DNA from: an uncultured Prevotellaceae bacterium
GTDB taxonomy: Bacteria; Bacteroidota; Bacteroidia; Bacteroidales; Bacteroidaceae
DNA length: 64,000 bases
Reading direction: 5' to 3'
Assembly (NCBI GenBank): GCA_902771785.1
Contig: CACXYH010000008.1
Location: forward strand, 30,695-94,694
Part shown: positions 8,646 through 18,600 of the stretch, piece by piece
Layout: every line of letters begins with the position of its first letter
Numbering within the stretch: position 1 is the first letter of the stretch
Notes under the pieces: generated by a model
Seen by the model: only the letters and a program-made list of their open reading frames with translations
The model's database searches: none
What the model was told of the DNA's origin: nothing
Made by a program: the position numbers and the translations under genes

Positions 8646-9497
8646 CTACTGCTCGCTGTTGAGCTCTACTTCCAGCTGGTCGACGCGCCGCTGAATGTCG
8701 CGGTAGGCCTGCTTCAGGTCGTTCTGGGTGATGTCTATCTCGCGGTTGACGGCCCGTGTGCGGTCGAGCAGCGAGTGGGCAAAGAGCCAGTCGTAGGTCT
8801 TGCTGCTGTAGAAGAAGCGGGCCAGGGCGCCGTGGGAGGCTCCCTTCAGCCAGTCGTAGCGCAGGCGCTCGGTCTGCCCGGCCTGCTGCATGCGTGTCAC
8901 CACCTTCTGCGACTCCTTCACCGAGACGGCCCGGTCGGCCGTGCCGTGGACTATCCAGAGCGGAGCCTCGCCCAGCCGCGACTGGTCTTTCAGCGAGCAG
9001 CCGCCGCAGAGGGCCAGCGCTGCCGCCACGCGCTCGGGGTAGGTGCCCACGAAGTCGAGCGTGCCGTAGCCGCCGAGGCTCATGCCGAGCACGTAGACGC
9101 GGTTGCGGTCGAAGGCGTAGTTGGCCTCCATCCAGTCGAGAATGTCGAGCAGCTTCTTGGGGTTCCAGGCGCCGCCGGGGTTCTGCGGGGTGACGATGAG
9201 TGCGGGAATGTCGCGCCCCATCTTGATGGCGTCGACGCAGCCGTAGCGCAGGGCGCGGTTCATGTCGCGGCCGCAGAGGCTGGCTCCGTGGAGGAAGAGA
9301 ATGAGGGGTGTAGTGTGCTGCGTGTAGTAATAGTCCTCGGGCGTGTAGACCCAGAAGTCGTATCCGCCCTTGATGGCGCCTTTCTTGGCCGAGAGCAGGT
9401 CGTACTGTGCGGCAGCGCTGCCCACGCACAGGGGCGTGAAGAGCAGCAGGAGCAGCGCCGTGAGGGCTGCGAGCCGATGGTTGGTGTGTTGCTTCAT
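8646..9497 (-). CDS. Secreted alpha/beta-hydrolase (esterase/PHB depolymerase-like)
   Basis: 283 residues with a signal peptide (to about LCVGSAAAQ). The oxyanion motif FLHGASLCG is near residue 68, the nucleophile elbow is GMSLGGYG (serine near residue 138), the acid is in IVHGTADRAV and the histidine in GASHGAL, giving a complete triad. Layout fits the esterase-D/LpqC or dienelactone-like secreted hydrolases. Substrate unknown. Its start overlaps the preceding gene by four bases (ATGA), so it is the last gene of a three-gene operon with a beta-propeller lipoprotein and a patatin-like phospholipase. Confidence 0.8.
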   Translation of the reverse strand: MKQHTNHRLAALTALLLLLFTPLCVGSAAAQYDLLSAKKGAIKGGYDFWVYTPEDYYYTQHTTPLILFLHGASLCGRDMNRALRYGCVDAIKMGRDIPALIVTPQNPGGAWNPKKLLDILDWMEANYAFDRNRVYVLGMSLGGYGTLDFVGTYPERVAAALALCGGCSLKDQSRLGEAPLWIVHGTADRAVSVKESQKVVTRMQQAGQTERLRYDWLKGASHGALARFFYSSKTYDWLFAHSLLDRTRAVNREIDITQNDLKQAYRDIQRRVDQLEVELNSEQ

Positions 9498-11077
9498 TTG
9501 ATGACGAATTTATAGATGTTTGTACCGCGGCACCCCACGACGGCCGTATTGCCGACGACGCAGGGCGACGACTCGAAATTATAGCCCACGAGCTTCTTGC
9601 AGAGCACCTCGCCGGTGCGGCCGCGGATGAGGTAGGCCGTTCCGTCGGAGCTGCCTGTGAACACGAACAGCTCGCGGCGCTCGTTGAGGAAACCGACGGG
9701 CGACGACCAGGCGAAGCAGCCGTAGGGCACGGTGTAGGCCACGCTGCCGTCGGTGGTGCGCAGGGCGGTCAGCTCGCCGCAGGCAGGCGAAGCTCCGTTG
9801 CGGCACACGTTGGCAAAGAGCAGGCTGTCGCAGTCGCCCGTGCCCAGCAGGGGTGTGGCATACATGCCGCCGTCGAGCGTCTTTCCGGGCAGTTCCAGTC
9901 GTTCGCAGGCTATCTGCCGTTCCCACACGCGGATGCCGTTGAGGGCGTTGAGCTTCACGAAGTGGCTGACGCCGGTGCTGCCCTGCTTGTCGACCTCGCA
10001 TGCGCAATATAAATAAGGTATGCCCTGTTCCTCGCGGCAGACGATGGTGCCGTCGCTGTCGTCGTGGTTATAGTAGTGCCACACGGGGCGCATGGTGTTC
10101 AGGTTGACGCCGATGATGTTGCCGTGGTTGTCGCTGAAGAAGCCGTAGTTGCGATAGATGCAGATGCTCGACTCGATGCCGGGGGCAGCCCCTCTGACCC
10201 GATAGCGAAGCACGCTGACGCGCTTGAGCTGGCCCTGCTCGCGGCGGTACTTGTAGAGGCTGCCGTTCTCGCCCGGCCAGAACAGGAACCCGCCTGCCAC
10301 GATGGGCGACGAGTCGAAGGCGTTCCAATGGCGCCAGGCTTTCGGGTCGCTGAAGAAGAAGGTGCGCTCGTGGCGCAGCAGGTCGAACACCTGACAGCCG
10401 ATGGGCTCGCCCTTGGGCACGCCCTGGCCCACGTAGAGGTTGGGCAGTTCGGGGTCAATCGACATGGTGCCCTTCACCACGTTGTGAAGGTCGAGCGGCT
10501 GGCGCGAGGGCTGGCCGGTGTGGTAGTCGAGGAAGTAGGCCTCGCCGCATAGCGAGCCTACGATAATCTCCTCACGGCCAAAGTGTTCGGTCAGCGCGTG
10601 TGATGTTTTCTTGAACTGAGCCACCTGCTCATCGGTCCACTTCACGTAGAGCGGCTGGCCCGTCCATCCTGTGCCTCCGCCCCAGGTGCCGAAGCGGGTG
10701 TGGGTGGTGTCGTAGCGGGTCTTGAACTGCCAGGCTATCTCGATGGTGTCGGGGGTGCCCTCGACGCGGCCACCGAAGTCGGCATTGCGCATCAGGTTCT
10801 TGCGGAAGGTGAGCACGCCGGGCTGCTGCTGGTAGGGGTCGTCGTAATAGCGTAGGGGAGCAGGCAGCGAGTCGTCGGCCTCGATCTTGAAGTCGATGGC
10901 GCTGGCCGAGGCGTAGGCGGTGTCGGGCAGCGTCAGCTCTTCGAGCGTAGGCACGTGGGCTGCCGAGTCAGCCGTCAGGCTGCTGTCGCTGGCGACTGGA
11001 GTTGTCTGGCGACTGTTGCAGCCTGCGGCAAGCAGCAGGGTCGTGATGAATATCGATAGCGTGTTTCGGGGTTTCAT
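9494..11077 (-). CDS. Lipoprotein with PQQ-type beta-propeller repeats
   Basis: 527 residues. The N-terminus MKPRNTLSIFITTLLLAAGC is a lipoprotein signal with the acylated cysteine at residue 20. The mature part shows recurring strands such as GSLYKYRREQGQLKR, VKLNALNGIRVWERQ and AYLIRGRTGEVL, typical of PQQ-like/quinoprotein propeller blades. Such proteins usually serve as binding scaffolds (for example BamB) rather than true PQQ enzymes. It starts 3 bases after the patatin gene and overlaps the hydrolase gene that follows by four bases. Function is unknown. Confidence 0.7.
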   Translation of the reverse strand: MKPRNTLSIFITTLLLAAGCNSRQTTPVASDSSLTADSAAHVPTLEELTLPDTAYASASAIDFKIEADDSLPAPLRYYDDPYQQQPGVLTFRKNLMRNADFGGRVEGTPDTIEIAWQFKTRYDTTHTRFGTWGGGTGWTGQPLYVKWTDEQVAQFKKTSHALTEHFGREEIIVGSLCGEAYFLDYHTGQPSRQPLDLHNVVKGTMSIDPELPNLYVGQGVPKGEPIGCQVFDLLRHERTFFFSDPKAWRHWNAFDSSPIVAGGFLFWPGENGSLYKYRREQGQLKRVSVLRYRVRGAAPGIESSICIYRNYGFFSDNHGNIIGVNLNTMRPVWHYYNHDDSDGTIVCREEQGIPYLYCACEVDKQGSTGVSHFVKLNALNGIRVWERQIACERLELPGKTLDGGMYATPLLGTGDCDSLLFANVCRNGASPACGELTALRTTDGSVAYTVPYGCFAWSSPVGFLNERRELFVFTGSSDGTAYLIRGRTGEVLCKKLVGYNFESSPCVVGNTAVVGCRGTNIYKFVIK

Positions 11078-11080
11078 GGG

Positions 11081-11935
11081 TTAATAAGTGTCTTTGAGAT
11101 AGTCCTTGCAGAAGCGTTCGCCCTCGGCAAAGCCCTCCTCGTAGAGGCGCTCCAGCTTGGCGGTGTCGCGGCACAGGCGGTCGACCTCCATCGGGCGCTG
11201 GGGGCGAATGACGATGACCTCGCCCCAGTCTTCCATGCGCTCGATGAGTTCCAGCTGCTGGTTGTAGGCCTCTACATGGTGGCTCAGTGCCACCCGCAGC
11301 CGTGGGTATTCCTTGTAGAAGAGGCGCGGCACCTTGAAGTCGGGCTCGGCCGAGCGGAAGCCTCGGTTGCGCGTCAGCACCACCACATTGGGTGAGTAGC
11401 CCATGTCGATGGCCCGCACCACGGGAATGCTGTCGGTGATGCCGCCGTCGAGCATCGGCACGCCGTCTACTTCGGTTATCTGTGCCACGTAGGGCAGCGA
11501 GCTCGAGGCCTTGGCGATGGCCGTCATGCGGGCTGCGTCGCGCTTCTCGCTCAGGTATTCGGCACGGCCGGTGAGGCAGTTGGTGGTCACCATCTCGAAG
11601 GTGGCCGGATTGTTGCGGTAGGCATCGTAGTCGAACGGAACGATTTCGTTGGGGAAGCGGTCGTAGAGTATGTTGGGGTCGAAGATGCTGCCCTGCGTGA
11701 GCAGGTTCTTCAGCGAGATGTAGCCATACTTCTGCAGCATGTCGATGTTGGAGTAGCGCGCGCGTCGCGGCTGGCGGCTCATGTACGACAGGCCGTTGCA
11801 TGCACCGGCGCTGACGGCCACCACGTAGGGGAAGTAGAGGCTGTGCTTCATGAACGCATCGAGCACCCCCGACGTGAACACACCGCGCATTCCGCCCCCT
11901 TCGAGTACCAGTCCTATGTTGCTTCTTTGCTTCAT
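11081..11935 (-). CDS. Patatin-like phospholipase (YjjU type)
   Basis: 285 residues from MKQRSNIGLVLEGGGMRGVF. The anion-binding GGGMRG is near residue 14, the nucleophile serine lies in VAVSAGACNG near residue 46, and the aspartate of the Ser-Asp dyad is in DGGITDSIP near residue 160. The usual GxSxG is AxSxG here. The family hydrolyses acyl groups from lipids; YjjU-type members are cytoplasmic and poorly characterised. The longer upstream reading frame is rejected because a -7 box at 11954-11961 lies within it. It is the first gene of a three-gene operon. Confidence 0.8.
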   Translation of the reverse strand: MKQRSNIGLVLEGGGMRGVFTSGVLDAFMKHSLYFPYVVAVSAGACNGLSYMSRQPRRARYSNIDMLQKYGYISLKNLLTQGSIFDPNILYDRFPNEIVPFDYDAYRNNPATFEMVTTNCLTGRAEYLSEKRDAARMTAIAKASSSLPYVAQITEVDGVPMLDGGITDSIPVVRAIDMGYSPNVVVLTRNRGFRSAEPDFKVPRLFYKEYPRLRVALSHHVEAYNQQLELIERMEDWGEVIVIRPQRPMEVDRLCRDTAKLERLYEEGFAEGERFCKDYLKDTY

Positions 11936-11953
11936 AATTAGAAAAAAACGATG

Positions 11954-11961
11954 CAAAGATA
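11954..11961 (-). promoter_or_regulatory. Putative -7 element of the patatin operon
   Basis: Reverse-strand TATCTTTG, 18 bases before the start codon of the patatin gene. No well-spaced -33 TTG is visible. Confidence 0.5.
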
Positions 11962-11983
11962 CGTCTTTTTGCCAAATAATGTG

Positions 11984-11991
11984 TAACTTTG
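11984..11991 (+). promoter_or_regulatory. Putative -7 element of the aminopeptidase P gene
   Basis: TAACTTTG, 29 bases before ATG 12021 and back-to-back with the patatin promoter. The nearest TTG is only 12 bases upstream, so the -33 element is doubtful. Confidence 0.5.
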
Positions 11992-12020
11992 TGGCCAAAT
12001 TTACATAAAAATAAGTAATT

Positions 12021-13406
12021 ATGTTTAGCAAGGACACCTACGTAAGCCGTCGGCAGAGGCTCAAGGAGCTTGTGGGCGATGGCGTTATCATTCTGTTTGG
12101 CAACAACGAGGCTCCGGCCAACTATCCTGCCAACAGCTATGCACCCATGCGTCAGGACTCGTCGTTCCTCTATTTCTTCGGACAGCACCGCGAGGGGCTC
12201 GTGGGCGTCGTCGACGTGGACAACAACGAGGAGTGGCTGCTGGGCGACGACATTGATATTGAAGACATTGTGTGGATGGGATTCGTCGACTCCGTCGTCG
12301 ACCTGGCTGCACAGGTGGGCGTGCAGAAAACTGCACCCATGAGCAAGCTGCCGGAGCTGGTGAAGGGCCGCAACGTGCACTTCCTGCCGCCTTACCGCCA
12401 CGACACGAAAATACAAATCATGGACCTGCTGGGCCTGCACCCCTCGCAGCAGAAGGAGAAGGCCTCGCTGAAGCTCATCAAGGCCGTCGTCAAGATGCGT
12501 GCCACGAAGGAGCCGCAGGAGATTGAGGCCATTGAGCGGGCCTGCGACGTGGGATATATCATGCACACCACCGCACAGCTGCTCATCAAGCCCGGCGTCA
12601 CCGAGCGCTTCGTGGGCGGAATGGTCGACGGCGTGGCACGCTCCATGGCGCAGGGCGTCAGCTTTGCAACCATCTTCTCGCAGCACGGCGAAATCATGCA
12701 CGGCAACCCCTCCGACGCCAAGCTCGAGGCAGGACGGCTGGCACTCTGCGATGCGGGCTGCGAGCTCAACGACTACTGCTCTGACAACACCCGCACCATG
12801 CCCGTCAGCGGAAAGTTCACGCAGCGGCAGCTCGAAATCTATTCGATTGTAGAGCAGTGCCACGACTACGTGCTCGAGGTGGCCAAGCCCGGTGTGAAGT
12901 ACCGGGACGTGCACTTTGCCGTGTGCCGGCTGATGACCGAGCGGCTGAAGGAGCTCGGACTGATGAAGGGCGACACCGACGAGGCTGTGGCAGCCGGAGC
13001 CCACGCCATGTTCCTGCCTCACGGACTGGGACACATGATGGGCATGGACGTTCACGACATGGAAGGGCTCGGACAGATCTACGTGGGATTCGACGAGGAG
13101 ACCCGACCCAACCTCGAACAGTTTGGCACTAACTGCCTGCGCATGGGACGCCGACTGGAAGAGGGCTTCGTCGTCACCGACGAGCCGGGCATCTACTTCA
13201 TTCCGCACCTCATCGACCTCTGGCGAAAGGAAGGCCACTGCAAGGAGTTCCTCTGCTTCGACAAGCTCGAGACCTACAAGGACTTCGGAGGCATACGCAT
13301 TGAGGACGACCTGCTCATCACCAGCGACGGCTGCCGCTTCCTGGGCAGCAAGCGCATTCCCTACCACCCGCAGGAGCTCGAGGAGTTTATGAACGCAAAA
13401 CAATAG
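12021..13406 (+). CDS. pepP: Xaa-Pro aminopeptidase (M24B, aminopeptidase P)
   Basis: 461 residues. An N-terminal AMP_N domain (QDSSFLYFFG near residue 50) precedes the pita-bread M24 domain. Metal ligands are visible: two aspartates in CDAGCELNDYCSDNTRTMP (about residues 240-255), histidine in HGLGHMMGMDVHD, and glutamates in VTDEPGIYF and GIRIEDDLL. The enzyme removes N-terminal residues that precede proline. No signal peptide, so cytoplasmic. It is followed 27 bases later by a cysteine aminopeptidase gene, which suggests shared peptide degradation. Confidence 0.92.
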   Translation: MFSKDTYVSRRQRLKELVGDGVIILFGNNEAPANYPANSYAPMRQDSSFLYFFGQHREGLVGVVDVDNNEEWLLGDDIDIEDIVWMGFVDSVVDLAAQVGVQKTAPMSKLPELVKGRNVHFLPPYRHDTKIQIMDLLGLHPSQQKEKASLKLIKAVVKMRATKEPQEIEAIERACDVGYIMHTTAQLLIKPGVTERFVGGMVDGVARSMAQGVSFATIFSQHGEIMHGNPSDAKLEAGRLALCDAGCELNDYCSDNTRTMPVSGKFTQRQLEIYSIVEQCHDYVLEVAKPGVKYRDVHFAVCRLMTERLKELGLMKGDTDEAVAAGAHAMFLPHGLGHMMGMDVHDMEGLGQIYVGFDEETRPNLEQFGTNCLRMGRRLEEGFVVTDEPGIYFIPHLIDLWRKEGHCKEFLCFDKLETYKDFGGIRIEDDLLITSDGCRFLGSKRIPYHPQELEEFMNAKQ

Positions 13407-13433
13407 GAAAACTTAATACACAACTACAGCACA

Positions 13434-14630
13434 ATGAAAAAAACTTTTTCACTTGCACTGCTGGCCATGATGGCCGTAGGCGCACAGGCAGATGATGCTG
13501 CCAAGAACTCGAACAAACCCGTGTTTACCATCGTCAAGGAGAACCCCATCACGTCAATCAAAGACCAGAACCGCAGCGGCACCTGCTGGGACTATTCTAC
13601 CATCTCCTTCTTCGAGGCCGAAATACTCAAGGCCACGGGCAAGACCTACGACCTCTGCGAGAGCTTCGTAGCCAACAAGACCTACATGGACCGTGCCATC
13701 CAGGTGGTGCGCTACCACGGCGACTGCCAGTTTGCACAGGGCGGTTCGGCTGAAGACGTGCTCGCCACGATGAAGCGCTACGGCATCTGCCCCGAGGACG
13801 CCATGCCATTCCCCGGCTCGCTCTATGGCGACTCGCTCAACAACTTCAACGAGTTCTTCTCGCTGCTTGAGCCCTATGTGGCTGCCGTGGCCAAGAGCTC
13901 GGCCAAGAAAATCTCCGGCCAGTGGAAGGTAGGTCTGCAGGGCATTCTCGACGCCTACCTCGGACAGTGCCCCGAAGAGTTCGTCTACGAGGGCAAGAAG
14001 TACACCCCGAAGACCTTCGTGCAGTCGCTGGGCATCAACCTCGACGACTACGTGTCAATCACCAGCTACACCCATCACCCCTTCTACAGCACCTTCGCTG
14101 TTGAGGTGCAGGACAACTGGCGCTTCCCGCAGTCGTACAACCTGCCTATGGACGAGATGATGCAGGTCATCGACAACGCCGTCAGCCAGGGCTACACCAT
14201 CGCGTGGGGTGGCGACGTCAGTGAGGAAGGATTTACCCGTCAGGGACTGGCCTACGCCGTCGACGACAAGGCTGCACAGAGCCTCGCCGGCAGCGACATG
14301 GCACGCTGGCTGAAGCTCACCTCCACCAAGAAGCGCAGCATTATCGACTCGCTGGGCTGCAACGTGCCCGAGGTGGTTCCCACCCAGCAGATGCGCCAGG
14401 ACCGATTCGACAACTGGGAGCTGACCGACGACCATGGCATGCTCATCTACGGCGTGGCAAAAGACCAGAACGGAAAGGAATACTACATGGTGAAGAACTC
14501 ATGGGGCGAGACTGGCGACTACAAGGGCATCTGGTACATGACCAAGACCTTCATCGCTGCCAACACCATGGACTTCCTCGTCAACAAGAACGCCATTCCC
14601 AAGGCTATACGTAAGAAGCTCGGCATCTGA
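13434..14630 (+). CDS. C1-family cysteine peptidase (PepC/bleomycin hydrolase-like), exported
   Basis: 398 residues. A signal peptide (MKKTFSLALLAMMAVGAQA) is followed by the papain-type active site: Gln and Cys in IKDQNRSGTCWDYST (about residues 42-56), His in LTDDHGMLIYG and Asn in MVKNSWGETGD near the C-terminus. The arrangement is that of bleomycin hydrolase/aminopeptidase C, which trims peptides from the N-terminus. Bacteroidales copies with signal peptides are common, so action is in the periplasm. It is probably co-transcribed with the upstream Xaa-Pro aminopeptidase. Confidence 0.88.
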   Translation: MKKTFSLALLAMMAVGAQADDAAKNSNKPVFTIVKENPITSIKDQNRSGTCWDYSTISFFEAEILKATGKTYDLCESFVANKTYMDRAIQVVRYHGDCQFAQGGSAEDVLATMKRYGICPEDAMPFPGSLYGDSLNNFNEFFSLLEPYVAAVAKSSAKKISGQWKVGLQGILDAYLGQCPEEFVYEGKKYTPKTFVQSLGINLDDYVSITSYTHHPFYSTFAVEVQDNWRFPQSYNLPMDEMMQVIDNAVSQGYTIAWGGDVSEEGFTRQGLAYAVDDKAAQSLAGSDMARWLKLTSTKKRSIIDSLGCNVPEVVPTQQMRQDRFDNWELTDDHGMLIYGVAKDQNGKEYYMVKNSWGETGDYKGIWYMTKTFIAANTMDFLVNKNAIPKAIRKKLGI

Positions 14631-14638
14631 AAAACAAA

Positions 14639-15664
14639 ATGAAGAAAACAATGTTGGTGGGACTGCTCATGGCTATGGCCATGGGCAGTTGTTCCCATAA
14701 GGAAACTGCCGGAGTGAAAGCTCCCGTAAGCGTAGAGACAGAGGTCGTAGGGAGTACCAACAAAGCTACGGCACAGACCTATGTGGGAATCGTGGAAGAA
14801 CGCGAGGCTACGGCGGTGAGCTTCACCTCAATGGGAACGGTGAAGCGCATGCTCGTGAGCGAAGGGCAGCACGTCAGCCGCGGACAGCTGATAGCTGAGA
14901 TTGACGACACCCAGGCACGCAGCGTGCTCGATGGCGCAGAAGCGCAGATGGCACAGGCCAACGACGCATTGGAGCGCTATAAGTTGCTGCACGACAACGG
15001 TTCGCTGCCCGAGGTGCAGTGGGTCGAAATTCAGAGCAAGGTGGCGCAGGCCAAGGCACAACTGGGTGTTGCACGCAAGAACCTGTCCGACTGCCGGTTG
15101 CTGGCACCAGTCAGCGGAGTCGTCGGGCGCAAGCAGCTGAAGGCAGGCGAGACGGCATTGCCGTCGCAGGCTGTCGTGACCATTCTCGACATCAGCAGCG
15201 TAAAGGTAAAGGTGGCTGTGCCCGAAACAGAGATTTCAGCCATAGGCCCGTCCACCTCCTCGCAGGTGTTTGTCGAGGCTGTGGGCAAGCGGGTGAATGG
15301 CGGACGCATAGAGAAGGGTGTGCAGGCCGATGCCTTGACGCATACCTATGATATCCGCATCAACGTGGACAATGCCGACCGGCAGCTGTTGCCTGGCATG
15401 GTGGCCAACGTAACCTTCGGAGCTGCCGCTGGCGAACAGCCTGCGGAGCAACTGACATTGCCTGTGACGAGTGTCCAGAAGCGTGCCGACGGTACGCTCT
15501 TCGTGTGGACGGTAGGAAAGGATAGCACCTCTCATCGCACACCTGTTGCCATCGGCCCTACACAGGGTAATCGCATCGTGGTGATCAGCGGTATCAGCAA
15601 CGGGCAGCGCATCGTGACGGAAGGCTACCAGAAGCTGAGCGAAGGAACGAAAGTGGCCTTTTAA
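14639..15664 (+). CDS. RND efflux periplasmic adaptor (HlyD/AcrA family lipoprotein)
   Basis: 341 residues. Lipoprotein signal MLVGLLMAMAMGSC with the modified cysteine near residue 18. The biotinyl-lipoyl-like halves surround a short helical hairpin (VLDGAEAQMAQANDALERYK) and the second half LLAPVSGVVGRKQLKAGE. It links an inner-membrane RND pump to an outer-membrane channel. Its stop codon overlaps the pump ATG (TAATG). First gene of a three-gene efflux operon whose last gene encodes a TolC-type channel. Confidence 0.88.
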   Translation: MKKTMLVGLLMAMAMGSCSHKETAGVKAPVSVETEVVGSTNKATAQTYVGIVEEREATAVSFTSMGTVKRMLVSEGQHVSRGQLIAEIDDTQARSVLDGAEAQMAQANDALERYKLLHDNGSLPEVQWVEIQSKVAQAKAQLGVARKNLSDCRLLAPVSGVVGRKQLKAGETALPSQAVVTILDISSVKVKVAVPETEISAIGPSTSSQVFVEAVGKRVNGGRIEKGVQADALTHTYDIRINVDNADRQLLPGMVANVTFGAAAGEQPAEQLTLPVTSVQKRADGTLFVWTVGKDSTSHRTPVAIGPTQGNRIVVISGISNGQRIVTEGYQKLSEGTKVAF

Positions 15665-18600
15665 TGAAGAGCGAAGTGACTATGAAGGAAAGAATGTCTT
15701 GGCTGCAATGGCCTTTGGAGCATTATTCCATATCGCTGCTCTTCGTGGGGTTGCTCTTCGTAATGGGCATCTATGGCATGTATGTCATGCCCAAGGACGA
15801 GTTTCCGGCCTTCACAATCCGTCAGGGTGTAGTGATTGCCGTGTGTCCGGGAGCCACCACCGAGGAGGTGGAACAGCAGGTGGCACGTCCGCTGGAGCGC
15901 TATCTGTTTACGTATGGTGAGGTGAATCGTACGAAGACCACTACAACGGCGCAGAATGGAATGTGCATTGTAATGGTGCGACTGAACGACGACGTGAACA
16001 ACAAAGATGAGGTGTGGTCGAAAATCAAGCATGGGCTGGCACTTTTCAAGCAAAGCCTGCCCAGCAGCGTGCTTGCCCTCGTTGCCAACGACGACTTTGG
16101 CAACACCTCGGCCCTGCTCATCGCTATTGAGAGCCCGGAACGGAGCTATCGTGAGCTGCAGCACTATACCGACCGCCTGAGCGACTGCCTGCGGCGCATA
16201 CCTTCGGTAGCTAATGTGCGCATCTATGGTGAACAGAAGGAGCAGATTTCGCTTTACGTAGACCGTCAGCGTCTGCAAGCTTACGGCATTGGGCAGCAAA
16301 TGCTCTTTGCCCGTCTGCAGGCTCAAGGCATGACGACCATGAGTGGCAGCCTTAGCGATGACGACCAGCAGGTGCCCATCCACGTAGAGGCAACGGAAAG
16401 CAGCGAGGAGGAAATAGCTAATCAAATCATCTTCAGTGATCCCGTCAGCGGTAAAGTGGCCCGAGTGAGAGATGTGGCCCGGGTAGTGCGCGAATACGAT
16501 AGTGCCGACAGCTATATTGAGCAGGACGGACACCCCTGCGTGCTTCTGTCGCTGGAGATGACGCCAGGCAACAACATCGTGCAGTATGGTAGGGAAGTAG
16601 ACCGCGTGCTCGATGACTTCCGTGCCACGGAGCTGCCCGACGACGTGACGATTACCCGCATTGCCGACCAACCGAAGGTAGTAGGTGGCAGCGTGACCGA
16701 CTTCCTGCGCGACCTGCTCATCTCCATGGCCATTATCATCCTGGTCATGATGGTACTCTTCCCTTTGAGGTCGGCAATTGTGGCTGCCATTACCATACCG
16801 CTGAGTACCTTCATTTCTGTAGCTTTCATGTATCTGATGGGCATTGAGCTCAACATCGTCACCCTGGCAGCGCTCATCGTAGTGCTGGGCATGGTCGTCG
16901 ATAATTCCATTGTGGTAATTGACGGTTACCTGGAATACCTGAACAAGGGCTATGAGCCACACAAGGCAGCTATGGCCTCGGCTCAGCAGTACTTCATGCC
17001 CATGATGCTGGCCACGCTCTGCATCTGTGTCATCTTCTATCCGTTGCTGCTTACGATGAAGGGCGCTTTTCAGGATGCTTTGCAAGATTTCCCTGTTACC
17101 ATCACCATCAATCTCATGGTGTCGCTCTTCCTGGCTGTGACGGTCATCCCGTTCCTCGAAGTGCTTATCATTAAGCCCGACAAGGTGAGTACTGACGGGA
17201 ATTCCATTACGAAGTGGGTGCAGAGAACTTATAACCATGTGCTTGATGCAACGTTCCGCCACCCATGGCTCACTATCGGCGGAGGCATTGGCGTGGTCAT
17301 CCTGACGAGTCTTATTGCTCTGACGCTGAAGGTGCGACTCTTTCCTTATGCCGACCGCGACCAGTTTGCCGTTGAGGTGTTCATGCCTGAGGGCAAGGGC
17401 ATTCGCGAGACACGTGTTATTGCCGACTCGCTGCGCCATGTGCTGCAACAGGACGAGCAGGTGAAGTGCATCACCAGCTTTGTGGGCTGTTCGTCGCCCC
17501 GCTTCATGACCTGTTATGCCCCGCAGATGGCAGGACGCAACTATGCCCAGTTCATTGTCAACACCACGTCGCAGCAGGCTACACTCGATTTGCTGGCAAA
17601 ATATCAGCCCCAGTGGAGCGAAGCCTTCCCTGATGCTTATGTGCGTTTCAAGCGGCTTGACTATCTGGAGGTGCCCGAGTTGGAATATCGCTTCTACGGC
17701 GAGAACCCTGACTCGCTGCATGAGGTGGCTGAGCGACTGATGGAGCGCATGCGCGAGATGCCCGAGTTGGAGTGGGTACACACCGACTGGCTGCAGCCTT
17801 TCCCTATCATCAACGTAGAGCTCGATCCTGTTGCCGCAGCTCAATTGGGTATTACCCGTGCTACGGCGGCTTTGGCGCTGAGCACAACGGCCAACGACTT
17901 GCGTGTGGGACAGGTGTGGGAAGACGACTATGAGGTGCCCGTCGTGGTGAAGGACAATACCGACATGACTTTTTCCGACATTCAGAACCTGGGCATTGCC
18001 ACCCCCATGTCGATGACCTCGGCAGGGGTGAGTGGAGTCAATACGACGGTGCCCCTGCGCCAGGTGGCAAAGGTGTCGCCTAAGTGGACAGAGAGCCGCA
18101 TCATGCACCGTGGCGGTGAGCGTTGCCTGACGGTGACAGCCCAGTTTGCCAATGGCGTCTATGCTGCTCCTGTGGAGAACCGCGTGGCAGACATCATGCT
18201 GCACGAAATCGAACTGCCTCAGGGGGTACGTGCCGAGGTGGGAGGCGAGATAGAGTACGATGCCGAGGCACTGCCACAAATCTTCGGGGGTGTGGTCATT
18301 GCTATGGTCATCATTTTCTTCTTCCTGCTTTTCAACTTCAAGAAGTATGGCATTACCACCGTCTGCATTGCTGCCCTGGGACTGATGATACCGGGTGCTC
18401 TCATCGGTCTGGGACTGATGAACCGTACGCTGGGACTCACTTCTATCATGGGTGTCATCACGCTCATGGGAATGATTATGCGCAACGAGATACTCATCTT
18501 CGAGCATGCCATTGACCTCATCAAGCAGTATGTGGCTGAGCATGGTGATTGGCGTAAGGACCGCAAAGCCTATAACGAAGCTGTGAAGCAGGCCGCCTAC

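Noticed and set aside
15661-18543. 960-codon open frame opposite the RND pump gene
   Set aside because: Composition is His/Gln-rich as expected from the reverse of a membrane protein gene; no family match.
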